A stretch of DNA of 57,985 nt from Microvirga tunisiensis (GTDB lineage: Bacteria; Pseudomonadota; Alphaproteobacteria; Rhizobiales; Beijerinckiaceae): the NCBI RefSeq assembly GCF_009296175.1, contig NZ_VOSK01000016.1, positions 1 through 57,985 of the forward strand, given 5' to 3'. The position numbers and the translations under genes were made by a program. The notes beneath the pieces were generated by a model that saw only the letters and a program-made list of their open reading frames with translations, did no database searches and was not told the DNA's origin. Below are positions 19,355 through 26,720 of the stretch, in pieces (position 1 is the stretch's first letter; every line of letters starts with the position of its first letter).

Positions 19355-19396
19355 GTTGCAGAAGCAACTAGTAGCAGAGTTCGTTGCACGGGCAAC
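19355..19396. promoter_or_regulatory. Twin MarR-type operators
   Basis: Two perfect inverted repeats GTTGC-N4-GCAAC at 19355-19368 and 19383-19396, 28 bp apart (about 2.7 helical turns), directly upstream of the marR ATG at 19341. Both share the wider context CGTTGCA-N3-GCAACTA. A candidate promoter TTGCCC-N16-TACTAG on the minus strand would have its -35 in the distal operator and its start region in the proximal one, as for an autorepressed MarR gene. Confidence 0.75.
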
Positions 19397-19431
19397 TAGA
19401 TTTTCCGACCTTAGGTCAAGTGTGATCAAAC

Positions 19432-19470
19432 AAAAACGGCGCGGTCGGATCAACCGACCGCGCCGTTTTT
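19432..19470 (-). terminator. Strong terminator downstream of dctP (first copy)
   Basis: Perfect 17-bp arms (19432-19448 and 19454-19470) with a 5-nt loop. The arms end in five A/T pairs, so a T-run exists on both strands. It lies 73 bp past the dctP stop and also insulates the MarR promoter from read-through. Confidence 0.92.
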
Positions 19471-19542
19471 GGAATCTTGCGATTATGCCGAGCCGTGAGT
19501 GCTGACGAAACCTAAGGCCCTCGGAGCATAGCCGCTCCCGGC

Positions 19543-20640
19543 CTACGCCCGCCCGCGGGTGCGGATCATGAAGGTGTCGAAGGCGTATTCGTTGAGCTGC
19601 CACCAGGGCAGAACATCGTTGCGATAGGCCACCATGGAATCGTAGGCCTTCTTGAAATCCGCGTTCTTGGCCGAGAGCTCGGCATAGAGCTCGTTGGCCG
19701 CCTTGAGCGAGGCCTCCATGATGGCCGGAGAGAAGGTGCGCAGCTCCGCGCCGGCGCCGACCATGCGGCGCAGAGCTTGGCCGTTCACCGCATCATATTT
19801 GGCCAGCATCCAGTTGTTCGCCGCTTCCGTCGCCTGGTTCATGATGGCTTGGTACTGCTTTGGCAGCTCGTTCCACTTCTGCTGGTTGACCACGAGGTGT
19901 AGCATGGCGCCGCCCTCCCACCAGCCGGGCGCGTAATAGTATTTGGCAACTTTCAGGAAGCCGAGCTTCTCGTCGTCGTAGGGACCGACGAACTCGGCCG
20001 CGTCGAGGGTGCCGCGCTCCAGGGCCGGATAGACGTCGCCGGGAGCGAGTTGCTGCGGCACGACGCCGAGCTTGGCCAGGACCTGACCGCCCAGGCCGCC
20101 GATGCGGAACTTGAGGCCCTTCAGGTCGTCGACCGTGTTGATTTCCTTGCGGAAGAAGCCGCCCATCTGGGTGCCGGAATTGCCGCACACGAGGGAGGTG
20201 CAGTTATACTTGCCCATCACCTCGTTGATGATCTCCTTGCCGCCGGCGAAGTGCCACCAGGAATGGAGCTGGCGCGCGTTGAGGCTGAAGGGCAGGCCCG
20301 TGCCCATGCCCAGAGCCGGCTCCTTGCCGATGTAGTAGTAGAGCGGGGTGTGGGCGCATTCCACGGAACCGTTCTGCACCGCGTCCATGGCCTGCAGGCC
20401 ACCGACGATCTCGCCGGGGGCGAAGACCTGGATCTGAAACTTGTTGTCGGTTGCCTCCGCCATGTACTTGGCGAAGGTCTGGGCGGTGCCGAAGATCGTG
20501 TCCAGGGATTTCGGGAAGCTCGAGGTCAGACGCCAGCGGATCTCCGGCATGCTCTGGGCGATCGCCGGGGCGGCCACCGTACCGGCCGCAGCCGCGAGCC
20601 CTGCCCCTTTCAGGAAGTTTCTTCTCTTCATCGTCGTCAT
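19543..20640 (-). CDS. TRAP transporter substrate-binding protein (DctP family), copy 1
   Basis: Periplasmic solute receptor of a tripartite ATP-independent transporter. 365 residues. The N-terminal MKRRNFLKGAGLAAAAG followed by APAIAQ is a twin-arginine signal with a clear cleavage site. The mature protein has the DctP arginine region LKGLKFRIGGLGGQV and [16 protein letters not shown]. Similar receptors bind 2-oxo acids, sometimes as dimers. The start could be 20640 or 20631. An open frame to 20823 is rejected. No DctQ or DctM membrane subunit lies nearby, so it must use a transporter encoded elsewhere. It is divergent from the fumarylacetoacetate hydrolase (64 bp apart) and inside the tyrosine cluster, so an aromatic keto acid is a plausible ligand (inference). 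Confidence 0.93.
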   Translation of the reverse strand: MTTMKRRNFLKGAGLAAAAGTVAAPAIAQSMPEIRWRLTSSFPKSLDTIFGTAQTFAKYMAEATDNKFQIQVFAPGEIVGGLQAMDAVQNGSVECAHTPLYYYIGKEPALGMGTGLPFSLNARQLHSWWHFAGGKEIINEVMGKYNCTSLVCGNSGTQMGGFFRKEINTVDDLKGLKFRIGGLGGQVLAKLGVVPQQLAPGDVYPALERGTLDAAEFVGPYDDEKLGFLKVAKYYYAPGWWEGGAMLHLVVNQQKWNELPKQYQAIMNQATEAANNWMLAKYDAVNGQALRRMVGAGAELRTFSPAIMEASLKAANELYAELSAKNADFKKAYDSMVAYRNDVLPWWQLNEYAFDTFMIRTRGRA

Positions 20641-20704
20641 TGGCGTTTCCCCGGAAAGCATTCTGTTGCAAGTTGAATGGACCATAACAACCTGGTCGGT
20701 GGCA

Positions 20705-21721
20705 ATGAAGCTCTCTTCCCTCAACCAAGGCCGTGACGGCCGCCTCGTCATCGTGTCGAAAGACCTGACCCGCGCGACGGATGCTTTTTTCATTGTTCCG
20801 ACGCTACAGCAAGCCTTGGACAATTGGGAAAAAGTCGAGCCTCAATTGCGGGATCTCGCGGAACAGCTGGAGCACGGCTCGGTCCCGGCCTTCCGCTTTC
20901 ACGAGCACGACTGCGCCTCGCCCCTGCCCCGCTCCTATCAATGGGCGGACGGCTCGGCCTACGTGAACCATGTCGAGCTGGTGCGGAGGGCTCGCGGCGC
21001 CGAGATGCCGGCCTCCTGGACCGACCCACTCATGTACCAGGGCGGCTCCGATTCCTTTCTCGCGCCGCGGGACCCGATCCAGGTCACCGACGAGGCCCAT
21101 GGAATCGACTTCGAGGCCGAAGTCGCGGTGATCACCGACGACGTCCGGATGGGCGCGACACGGGAGGATGCAGCCCGAGCCATCCGGCTGATCGTTCTGG
21201 TCAACGACGTCTCCATGAGAAACCTGATCCCCGCCGAGCTGGCGAAGGGTTTCGGCTTCTTCCACGCCAAGCCTTCCTCGACCCTCTCGCCCGTGGCCGT
21301 TACGCCCGACGAGCTGGGCGACGCCTGGGACGGCGGCAAGCTCCACCTGCCCCTGCTCTCCAGCCTCAACGGCAAGCCTTTCGGCAAGCCCGATGCGGGC
21401 GTCGACATGACCTTCGACTTCCCGACCCTGATCGCCCACGCGGCCAAGACCCGGCCGCTCGGAGCCGGCACGATCATCGGCTCCGGCACGGTCTCCAACA
21501 AGGACGAGGCCGGCGGACCGGGCAAACCCATCGATCAGGGCGGCCTCGGCTATTCCTGCCTCGCGGAGCTGCGCACGGTGGAAACACTTCTCCACGGCGA
21601 GCCGCGCACCCCCTTCATGCGCTTCGGCGACACGATCCGCATCGAGATGAAGGACAAGGCGGGCCACTCGATCTTCGGCGCCATCGAGCAGGAGGTCCAA
21701 GCCTATCGGAAGGAAGGCTGA
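20705..21721 (+). CDS. Fumarylacetoacetate hydrolase family protein
   Basis: 338 residues with the FAH fold. DFEAEVAVITDDV supplies acidic Mg2+ ligands, followed by LVNDVSMRN, GKGFGF-like KGFGFFHAKPSST and GTIIGSGTVSNKD. With hppD and maiA close by, hydrolysis of fumarylacetoacetate to fumarate and acetoacetate, the last step of tyrosine degradation, is the best assignment. Other FAH-family hydrolases remain possible. The ATG at 20705 starts the conserved MKLSSLNQGRDGRLVIVS. Homogentisate dioxygenase (hmgA) is not in the window. Confidence 0.88.
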   Translation: MKLSSLNQGRDGRLVIVSKDLTRATDAFFIVPTLQQALDNWEKVEPQLRDLAEQLEHGSVPAFRFHEHDCASPLPRSYQWADGSAYVNHVELVRRARGAEMPASWTDPLMYQGGSDSFLAPRDPIQVTDEAHGIDFEAEVAVITDDVRMGATREDAARAIRLIVLVNDVSMRNLIPAELAKGFGFFHAKPSSTLSPVAVTPDELGDAWDGGKLHLPLLSSLNGKPFGKPDAGVDMTFDFPTLIAHAAKTRPLGAGTIIGSGTVSNKDEAGGPGKPIDQGGLGYSCLAELRTVETLLHGEPRTPFMRFGDTIRIEMKDKAGHSIFGAIEQEVQAYRKEG

Positions 21722-21746
21722 AGCCTCGAGCGGTTCAGCCTCAACC

Positions 21747-21777
21747 AAAAAAGCGCCGCCGGAAATCTCCCGGCGGC
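21747..21777 (-). terminator. Terminator of the DUF4142 gene
   Basis: Perfect 8-bp stem GCCGCCGG/CCGGCGGC with a 7-nt loop, followed on the minus strand by GCTTTTTTGG. It sits between convergent genes and may also slow the plus-strand transcript. Confidence 0.82.
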
Positions 21778-21801
21778 CTGACTTAGGAACAGCGGAAACT
21801 C

Positions 21802-22332
21802 TTACATGGCGCGGGCTGCGCCGCCGCTGAGGCTCTGGACATGTTCCAGATGCATTTCCAGGACGGGCAGGGTCGCGCCGGCGAACTGCGCAAGCTGCGG
21901 CACGTCGCCGTTCTGCGAGTAGGACGTGAACAGGGCCACGGCCTCCTGGTGCGCCATGAGCTGGGCGTTCACATAGGCCGCATCGAAGTTGGGGGCGGCT
22001 TGGACGGTCGCCAGCATCTGCTGGTGCTTGGCGTTCATGGCGGGCGGCGGCGTCGGCAGGCCGGCGCGACGCACCACCGATGTCATGCGGCGCGAGGCTG
22101 CGTTGTGATCACGGATCATCTGCTGGGCGAAGCGACGAACCTCGGGGTCGCGCGAACGCTGCAGGGCCAGGCGGCTCGACTCGATCTCGAACAGGTTCGA
22201 GGACGTCGCCGTAGGCACGAATTCGGCCGCACTGGTGACCGCAACGGGTGCAGGAGCCGAGGCCATCGGGGTCATGCAGCCGGCAACCCCAAGCGCCAGG
22301 GCGCTCGAAACAAACAATATCTTGAGGTTCAT
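21802..22332 (-). CDS. DUF4142 domain lipoprotein
   Basis: 176 residues. Lipobox LGVAGC puts the lipidated Cys at residue 19. A helical DUF4142 domain covers about 35-170, with EIESSRLALQRSRDPEVRRFAQQMI, MIRDHNAASRRM and the C-terminal LPVLEMHLEHVQSL. The ferritin-like helix pattern with paired HNA/HLEH histidines is typical; biochemical function is not known. DUF4142 genes are often part of the general stress response in alphaproteobacteria, and a matching GGAAC-N17-CGTTT promoter is present upstream. Confidence 0.88.
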   Translation of the reverse strand: MNLKILFVSSALALGVAGCMTPMASAPAPVAVTSAAEFVPTATSSNLFEIESSRLALQRSRDPEVRRFAQQMIRDHNAASRRMTSVVRRAGLPTPPPAMNAKHQQMLATVQAAPNFDAAYVNAQLMAHQEAVALFTSYSQNGDVPQLAQFAGATLPVLEMHLEHVQSLSGGAARAM

Positions 22333-22383
22333 CGCAGAAAGTCCTTCCTCCGCCCGACCCCGTATGGTCGAGCTGACGGCTCC

Positions 22384-22410
22384 AAACGACGAGTCACCGT
22401 CGTAAGTTCC
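22384..22410 (-). promoter_or_regulatory. Candidate sigma-EcfG (general stress) promoter
   Basis: On the minus strand GGAAC (22406-22410), a 17-bp spacer and CGTTT (22384-22388) match the alphaproteobacterial EcfG consensus GGAAC-N16-18-CGTT. The start codon of the DUF4142 gene is about 50 bp downstream, a normal leader length. Confidence 0.6.
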
Positions 22411-22527
22411 TGGCGCCCGGACTTTTTCCTTCGGCGACGCACATAAACCTTCGCAAAGATCCGAACCCTGTAGGCAAATGCCGGCAGCGCTCTAGCTCAC
22501 TCTTTTCGGCCCAGCATGGAGCGCCTC

Positions 22528-22743
22528 ATGGATGACCATGTCTACAAGATCGTCGAGCTCGTCGGCTCGTCCGAAACCAGCATCGAGGATGCCATCCAGA
22601 CGGCGGTCCGCCGCGCGAGCCAGAGCTTGAGAAACCTGCGCTGGTTCGAGGTCGTCCAAACCCGCGGCCACGTCGCGGATGGCGAGGTACGCCACTATCA
22701 GGTGGTGCTCAAGGCCGGGTTCACCCTGGAGGCAGGGGAGTAA
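22528..22743 (+). CDS. Dodecin
   Basis: Flavin-sequestering small protein that forms hollow dodecamers. 71 residues from the chosen [22 protein letters not shown] and the flavin-stacking tryptophan in [10 protein letters not shown] are diagnostic, ending [13 protein letters not shown]. The start at 22528 has GGAG 6 nt upstream; the in-frame ATG at 22516 has no ribosome-binding site. It stands alone next to the DUF4142 gene, both small stress-type proteins. Confidence 0.93.
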   Translation: MDDHVYKIVELVGSSETSIEDAIQTAVRRASQSLRNLRWFEVVQTRGHVADGEVRHYQVVLKAGFTLEAGE

Positions 22744-22790
22744 TCCGCCGTTTGCTCGTTCGACTCGAACGGCGGCACCGGACACTCCAC

Positions 22791-22897
22791 TGTCATTCCC
22801 GCCCGGAGATGGCGAAAGCCATCGGAGGGGAAGTGAATTCACTCGTACCCTCGGCACGATGGACCCCCTTCCCGCATTTCGTGCGCCGGGGGTGACA
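22791..22897. repeat. Family B palindromic repeat, copy 1
   Basis: About 100-bp element opening TGTCATTCCCG and closing with the inverted GGGGGTGACAC, with internal GGAGGGGAAG and CCCCCTTCCC arms. It is directly followed by a family A element. Confidence 0.8.
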
Positions 22898-22903
22898 CAC
22901 GAC

Positions 22904-22997
22904 CACGTCATGGCCGGCCTCGTGCCGGCCATCCCGATCCTGTGAAGCGATGCGCTTTTCCAATCGAGATCACCGGCACAAGGCCGGTGATGACGTG
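22904..22997. repeat. Family A palindromic repeat, copy 1
   Basis: 94 bp with two hairpins, CATGGCCGG...CCGGCCAT and ATCACCGGC...GCCGGTGAT, flanked by CACGTCA/TGACGTG. The two hairpins are joined by a variable link containing GAAGCGATGCGC. Confidence 0.85.
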
Positions 22998-23030
22998 AGA
23001 CCGAACACAAGGCCCGCACGACCTTTCCCC

Positions 23031-23122
23031 ATCATGGCCGGGCTTGTCCCGGCCATCTCGATTGCTGTGAGCGCAGCGCTCGTCATAATCGGGATCACCG
23101 GGACAAGCCCGGTGATGACGTG
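23031..23122. repeat. Family A palindromic repeat, copy 2
   Basis: Same two-hairpin plan as copy 1, 34 bp after it. The first hairpin is ATGGCCGGG/CCCGGCCAT and the second ATCACCGGG/CCCGGTGAT. It ends 24 bp before the stop of the DUF6454-like gene and could act as its transcript end. Confidence 0.85.
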
Positions 23123-23145
23123 AGATTTGCAGCGCGACCGGAGCG

Positions 23146-24111
23146 CTACTTCACCTCGGCGTCGTAGATGTAGAGCGTGGACTTGTCGTCCTCGGGCATG
23201 AAATAGCCGCGGATCCCCGCATCGCTCGCCTCCATCCAGACCGGATTGTGGGTCATGTCGAAGCCTGAGGCGGACCAGAGCAGCACCGGCGTCTGGAAGA
23301 TCGGGCGGCCGTCGGCGAGGCTGACGAGATCGAGCCCGCCGAGCCGGAACGGGGCCGCCTCGGGCGTGATGCGCATCTCGGTCACGCCCGAGCACAGCAT
23401 GCGGCTTTTGCCGGCATATTTGCAGTCCTGGTAATCGAGATAATGCGACGTGTTCAGCGCCCTCAGCTTCTCAGGGCTTTCGCTCGCGTTCGTGGGCTTT
23501 CCGTTCGCGTCGAGAGACCAGCGGTAGAAGCGGCGCGAGCCCCAGCTCACCCCATGCAGGGTCTTGTCGTCGGTGTTGTGCACCACCCCGCCGACATGAT
23601 CGGGAAAGCGGAACATCTCCTCGGCCTTCATGGTCTCCGGATCGACGCGATAGACGATGGAGCGGCTGTTCGGCCGGTACTCGGCCACGGGAACCCAGAT
23701 ATGCTTCCCGTCGTAGTCGATCCCGCCCGGATGATAGACCGTGCCCTCGCCGAGGGTGATGTCGGCAATCAGGTTGCCTTTCATGTCGATCTTGAACAGG
23801 TGCCCGACGCCGGCACCCGTATCGCGGTCGTATCCGTCGACCGGCTGCGGGAACCGCTTGGTCGGCTCCTTGATCTCGACCGAGGACACGAACAGCGTGT
23901 CGCCGATCTTCACCATGCCCTGCGGGTGATGGGTCAGGAAATTGATCGGAACGGCCGAAACGGGCTTCCACTGGGTGCCGCGCGACAGCTTCGTCACACG
24001 CTCGGCCAAAGCGTCCCGGTCGGGTTCCGCCGCCATGAGAGCCGCGGGCGCGACCCCGAGGCAGAGCATCGTCAGAATCGTGGTCAGGCAACGTCTCGAA
24101 AAGCAGTTCAT
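23146..24111 (-). CDS. Secreted beta-propeller-like protein (DUF6454 type)
   Basis: 321 residues with a signal peptide (about 1-28, ending ALMAAEP). The body has repeating short strands (VKIGDTLFVSSVE, GHLFKIDMKGNLI, GGIDYDGKHIWVPVAEYRP, SIVYRVDPETM, WGSRRFYRWSLDANG) like a periplasmic propeller or phytase-like fold. I recognise it as a DUF6454-type protein but not by function. GGAGGAA precedes the ATG. It is flanked by repeats on both sides, so it is probably a single-gene transcript. Confidence 0.75.
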   Translation of the reverse strand: MNCFSRRCLTTILTMLCLGVAPAALMAAEPDRDALAERVTKLSRGTQWKPVSAVPINFLTHHPQGMVKIGDTLFVSSVEIKEPTKRFPQPVDGYDRDTGAGVGHLFKIDMKGNLIADITLGEGTVYHPGGIDYDGKHIWVPVAEYRPNSRSIVYRVDPETMKAEEMFRFPDHVGGVVHNTDDKTLHGVSWGSRRFYRWSLDANGKPTNASESPEKLRALNTSHYLDYQDCKYAGKSRMLCSGVTEMRITPEAAPFRLGGLDLVSLADGRPIFQTPVLLWSASGFDMTHNPVWMEASDAGIRGYFMPEDDKSTLYIYDAEVK

Positions 24112-24197
24112 CGCGTTCCTCCGTCAGTGACGATCCGCTTCTAGCGAGCGGGTGACGTCACTTTAGTGAAGCAGAGGATCTTGTCAGCTTCTCTCTT

Positions 24198-24291
24198 CAC
24201 GTCATCACCGGCCTTGTGCCGGTGATCTCGGCTGGAAAGGCGCTGCGCTCCAAACGATCGGGATGGTCGGGACGGGCCCGGCCATGACGTG
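24198..24291. repeat. Family A palindromic repeat, copy 3
   Basis: Two-hairpin element with CACGTCATCACCGGC at the left and GGCCATGACGTGG at the right. One arm of the second hairpin is degenerate (GGTCGGGA for GGCCGGGA). It is followed 17 bp later by a family B element. Confidence 0.8.
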
Positions 24292-24308
24292 GAGGGGGGG
24301 TGCAACGG

Positions 24309-24417
24309 TGTCATTCCCGGCCGGAAGCGGCGAAAGCCGCTGGAGGGGAAGGGAATTCATAGCGATAGAGCCCGTGAGTGGATCCCCTTCCCGGTCCTTT
24401 GGACCGCCGGGGATGAC
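24309..24417. repeat. Family B palindromic repeat, copy 2
   Basis: Opens TGTCATTCCCGGCCGG and closes CCGCCGGGGATGAC. Internal GAGGGGAAGGGAATT faces GGATCCCCTTCCC. Paired with family A copy 3. Confidence 0.8.
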
Positions 24418-24479
24418 GGCAGATGGAATGATAGCGCCAGCAATCTCCATGAGGGCTGAACGCCTTCCCCATCCTCTCA

Positions 24480-24680
24480 CGTGATGGCCGGCCTTGTGCC
24501 GATGATCTCGCTTTCAACTCTCTCACACCTCATCCTGAGGAGCAGACGCAGTCCGCGTCTCGAAGGAGGATCCAGAGAGCACTGAATCCTCCTTCGAGAC
24601 AGTCGCTTCCGCGACCTCCTCAGGATGAGGGCAGTGTGTCTTAAAGCATGGATGACCGGCACAGGGCCGGCCATCACGTC
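24480..24680. repeat. Family A element split by a family C element
   Basis: The left hairpin of a family A element (24480-24510, GTGATGGCCGGC...) and its right hairpin (24648-24680, ...GGCCGGCCATCACG) flank a complete family C element. This suggests that C inserted into, or replaced the centre of, an A element. Confidence 0.65.
24528..24630. repeat. Family C palindromic repeat, copy 1
   Basis: 103-bp element with termini CCTCATCCTGAGGAG and CTCCTCAGGATGAGG. Internally GTCTCGAAGGAGGATCC faces GAATCCTCCTTCGAGAC. Nested inside family A remnants. Confidence 0.88.
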
Positions 24681-24750
24681 GTGACTGACATTCCTCGAAG
24701 GACGCACAGCGGAGAAGAGGTCCATAGCGCCGTACATGGCCTGCCCGGCC

Positions 24751-26562
24751 CTACCCCTCCAGCTCCTCGCGCAGCATCTCCAGCTCCAGCCACCGCTCCT
24801 CGGCCGCGTGCAGCTCCGTCTGAAGCTGCGTGAGCGCATCCATGGCCTTCTGGAACCGGGCCGGATCGCGGGAATAGAGTTCGGGATCGGCGAGGATCTC
24901 CTGCACCTTGGCGATCCTGGCTTCCATCTCGCCCATGCGCTTGGGCAGCGTCTTGAGGTCGTGCTGCTCGTTGAAGGAGAGCTTGCGCTTGCCTTGAGCC
25001 GGAGCCGAGGCCGCCGGCCTGTCGGCGCTCTTCGGCTTCGATTCCTTTTCGACGACACGGGCCTGAACGCCGCGCCCGCGCTGAGCCACCATGTCGGTGT
25101 AACCGCCCGCATATTCGAGCCAGCGCCCCTCACCTTCCGACACCAGGACGGAGCTCACCGTGCGGTCGAGAAAGTCGCGGTCGTGGCTGACCAGGATCAC
25201 AGTGCCGGAATAGTCCTGGATCATCTCTTCGAGGAGGTCGAGGGTTTCCAGATCGAGATCGTTGGTCGGCTCGTCGAGCACGAGCAGGTTGGACGGTTGG
25301 GCCAGGGCGCGGGCCAGCATGAGGCGGTTGCGCTCGCCACCCGAGAGCACGCCCACAGGGGTGCGGGCCTGCTCGGGCGAGAACAGGAAATCCTTCATGT
25401 AGCCGATGACGTGCTTGGTCTGCCCGCCGATGGTGACCGTGTCGCCGCGCCCGCCGGTCAGGGTCTCGACCACGGTGGCGTCGGGATCGAGACTCGCGCG
25501 GCGCTGGTCGAGGGTGACCATCTGCAGGTTGGAGCCGAGACGAACCCGGCCCCCGTCCGGATCCAGGACACCGGTGAGCATATTGATGAGGGTCGTCTTG
25601 CCGGCGCCGTTCGGACCGATGATGCCGAGGCGGTCGCCGCGCAGGACGCGTAAGGAAAGGTTCGACACGATTGCGCGGTCGCCGTAGGTCTTCGAGATGC
25701 CCTCCGCCTCGACCACGAGGGTGCCGGACTGCTCCGCCTCGGCCAAACTCACGTTGACCGTGCCAACGGCGCGCGTGCGCTCGCGGTATTGCTGGCGCAT
25801 GGCGTGGAGGTTGCCGAGGCGCCGCACGTTGCGCTTGCGCCGCGCCGTCACTCCGTAGCGCAGCCAGTCCGCTTCGGCCACGAGCTTGCGCCCGAGCTTG
25901 TGGTGCTCGGCCTCCTCCTGCTCCAGGACCTGATCGCGCCATTCCTCGAAATGGGCAAAGCCCCGATCCATGCGGCGGGTCCTGCCCCGGTCGAGCCAGA
26001 TCGTGGCCTGGGAGAGGCTTTCCAGGAAACGGCGATCGTGGCTGATGAGCACCATCGCCGAGCGGAGGCTCTTCAGCTCGCCTTCGAGCCACTCGATCAC
26101 CGGCAGGTCGAGATGGTTCGTCGGCTCGTCGAGCAGCAGGATGTCGGGCTGAGGCGCCAGCACGTGGGCAAGCGCCGCGCGGCGGGCCTCGCCGCCGGAA
26201 AGGTCGGCGGACTTCTCGTCTCCGGTCAGACCCAGCTGCTCCAGCAGATAGCGCGCCCGGTAGTGATCGTCGCCCGGTCCAAGCCCCGCCTCCACATAGG
26301 CGAGCGTCGTGGGATAGGCGGAGAGATCCGGCTCCTGCGCCAGATAGCGCACGGTTGCTCCCGGCTGCACGAAGCGCTTGCCACGGTCCGCCTCGATGAG
26401 CCCTGCGGCGATTTTAAGCAGGGTGGACTTGCCCGAGCCATTGCGGCCGACAAGGCAGGCCCGCTCGCCCGGCGAAACGGAAAGCTCGGCGCTCTCGACC
26501 AACGGCGTGCCGCCGAAGGTGAGCGCGATATCTTGGAGGAGAAGAAGAGGAGGAAGCGCCAT
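24751..26562 (-). CDS. ABC-F family ATP-binding protein (Uup-like)
   Basis: 603 residues, two ABC domains and no membrane segments, as in ABC-F translation factors. Walker A motifs are GRNGSGKST (about 39) and GPNGAGKTT (about 318), with signatures LSGGEARR and LSGGERNRL. The interdomain linker carries basic residues that contact rRNA in this class. The C-terminal coiled coil (about 530-603, LPKRMGEMEARIAKVQEIL) is characteristic of Uup. A role on the ribosome or at branched DNA is the family-level inference. Confidence 0.92.
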   Translation of the reverse strand: MALPPLLLLQDIALTFGGTPLVESAELSVSPGERACLVGRNGSGKSTLLKIAAGLIEADRGKRFVQPGATVRYLAQEPDLSAYPTTLAYVEAGLGPGDDHYRARYLLEQLGLTGDEKSADLSGGEARRAALAHVLAPQPDILLLDEPTNHLDLPVIEWLEGELKSLRSAMVLISHDRRFLESLSQATIWLDRGRTRRMDRGFAHFEEWRDQVLEQEEAEHHKLGRKLVAEADWLRYGVTARRKRNVRRLGNLHAMRQQYRERTRAVGTVNVSLAEAEQSGTLVVEAEGISKTYGDRAIVSNLSLRVLRGDRLGIIGPNGAGKTTLINMLTGVLDPDGGRVRLGSNLQMVTLDQRRASLDPDATVVETLTGGRGDTVTIGGQTKHVIGYMKDFLFSPEQARTPVGVLSGGERNRLMLARALAQPSNLLVLDEPTNDLDLETLDLLEEMIQDYSGTVILVSHDRDFLDRTVSSVLVSEGEGRWLEYAGGYTDMVAQRGRGVQARVVEKESKPKSADRPAASAPAQGKRKLSFNEQHDLKTLPKRMGEMEARIAKVQEILADPELYSRDPARFQKAMDALTQLQTELHAAEERWLELEMLREELEG

Positions 26563-26720
26563 TCCCGCTCACCTGACACCTCTCAGTCGCAGATGCAAGA
26601 CCGCTCGCCTCGGTTAAGGCATTGTCCGGAAAACCGGACCATTCTTCCTGTCGATGCGTGAGAAGGGTGGACGGTCTCCGAAGTTTGTGATCCCCTTCCG
26701 ATGTTAAGCTGAGCGTTTGA

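Noticed and set aside
19341-19395. Longer N-terminus for the MarR protein
   Set aside because: It would put both perfect operators in or beside coding sequence, and the added residues look like translated promoter.
20641-20823. Longer start for the DctP protein at 20823
   Set aside because: The Tat motif begins at MKRRNFLKG, and the extension overlaps the divergent hydrolase gene.
22904-23122. CRISPR or rRNA-like repeats
   Set aside because: The repeats are dispersed, palindromic and differ in the link sequence; they are intergenic REP-like elements.
24751-26562. Drug-exporting ABC transporter
   Set aside because: No membrane domain; twin ABC domains plus coiled coil fit ABC-F (Uup).
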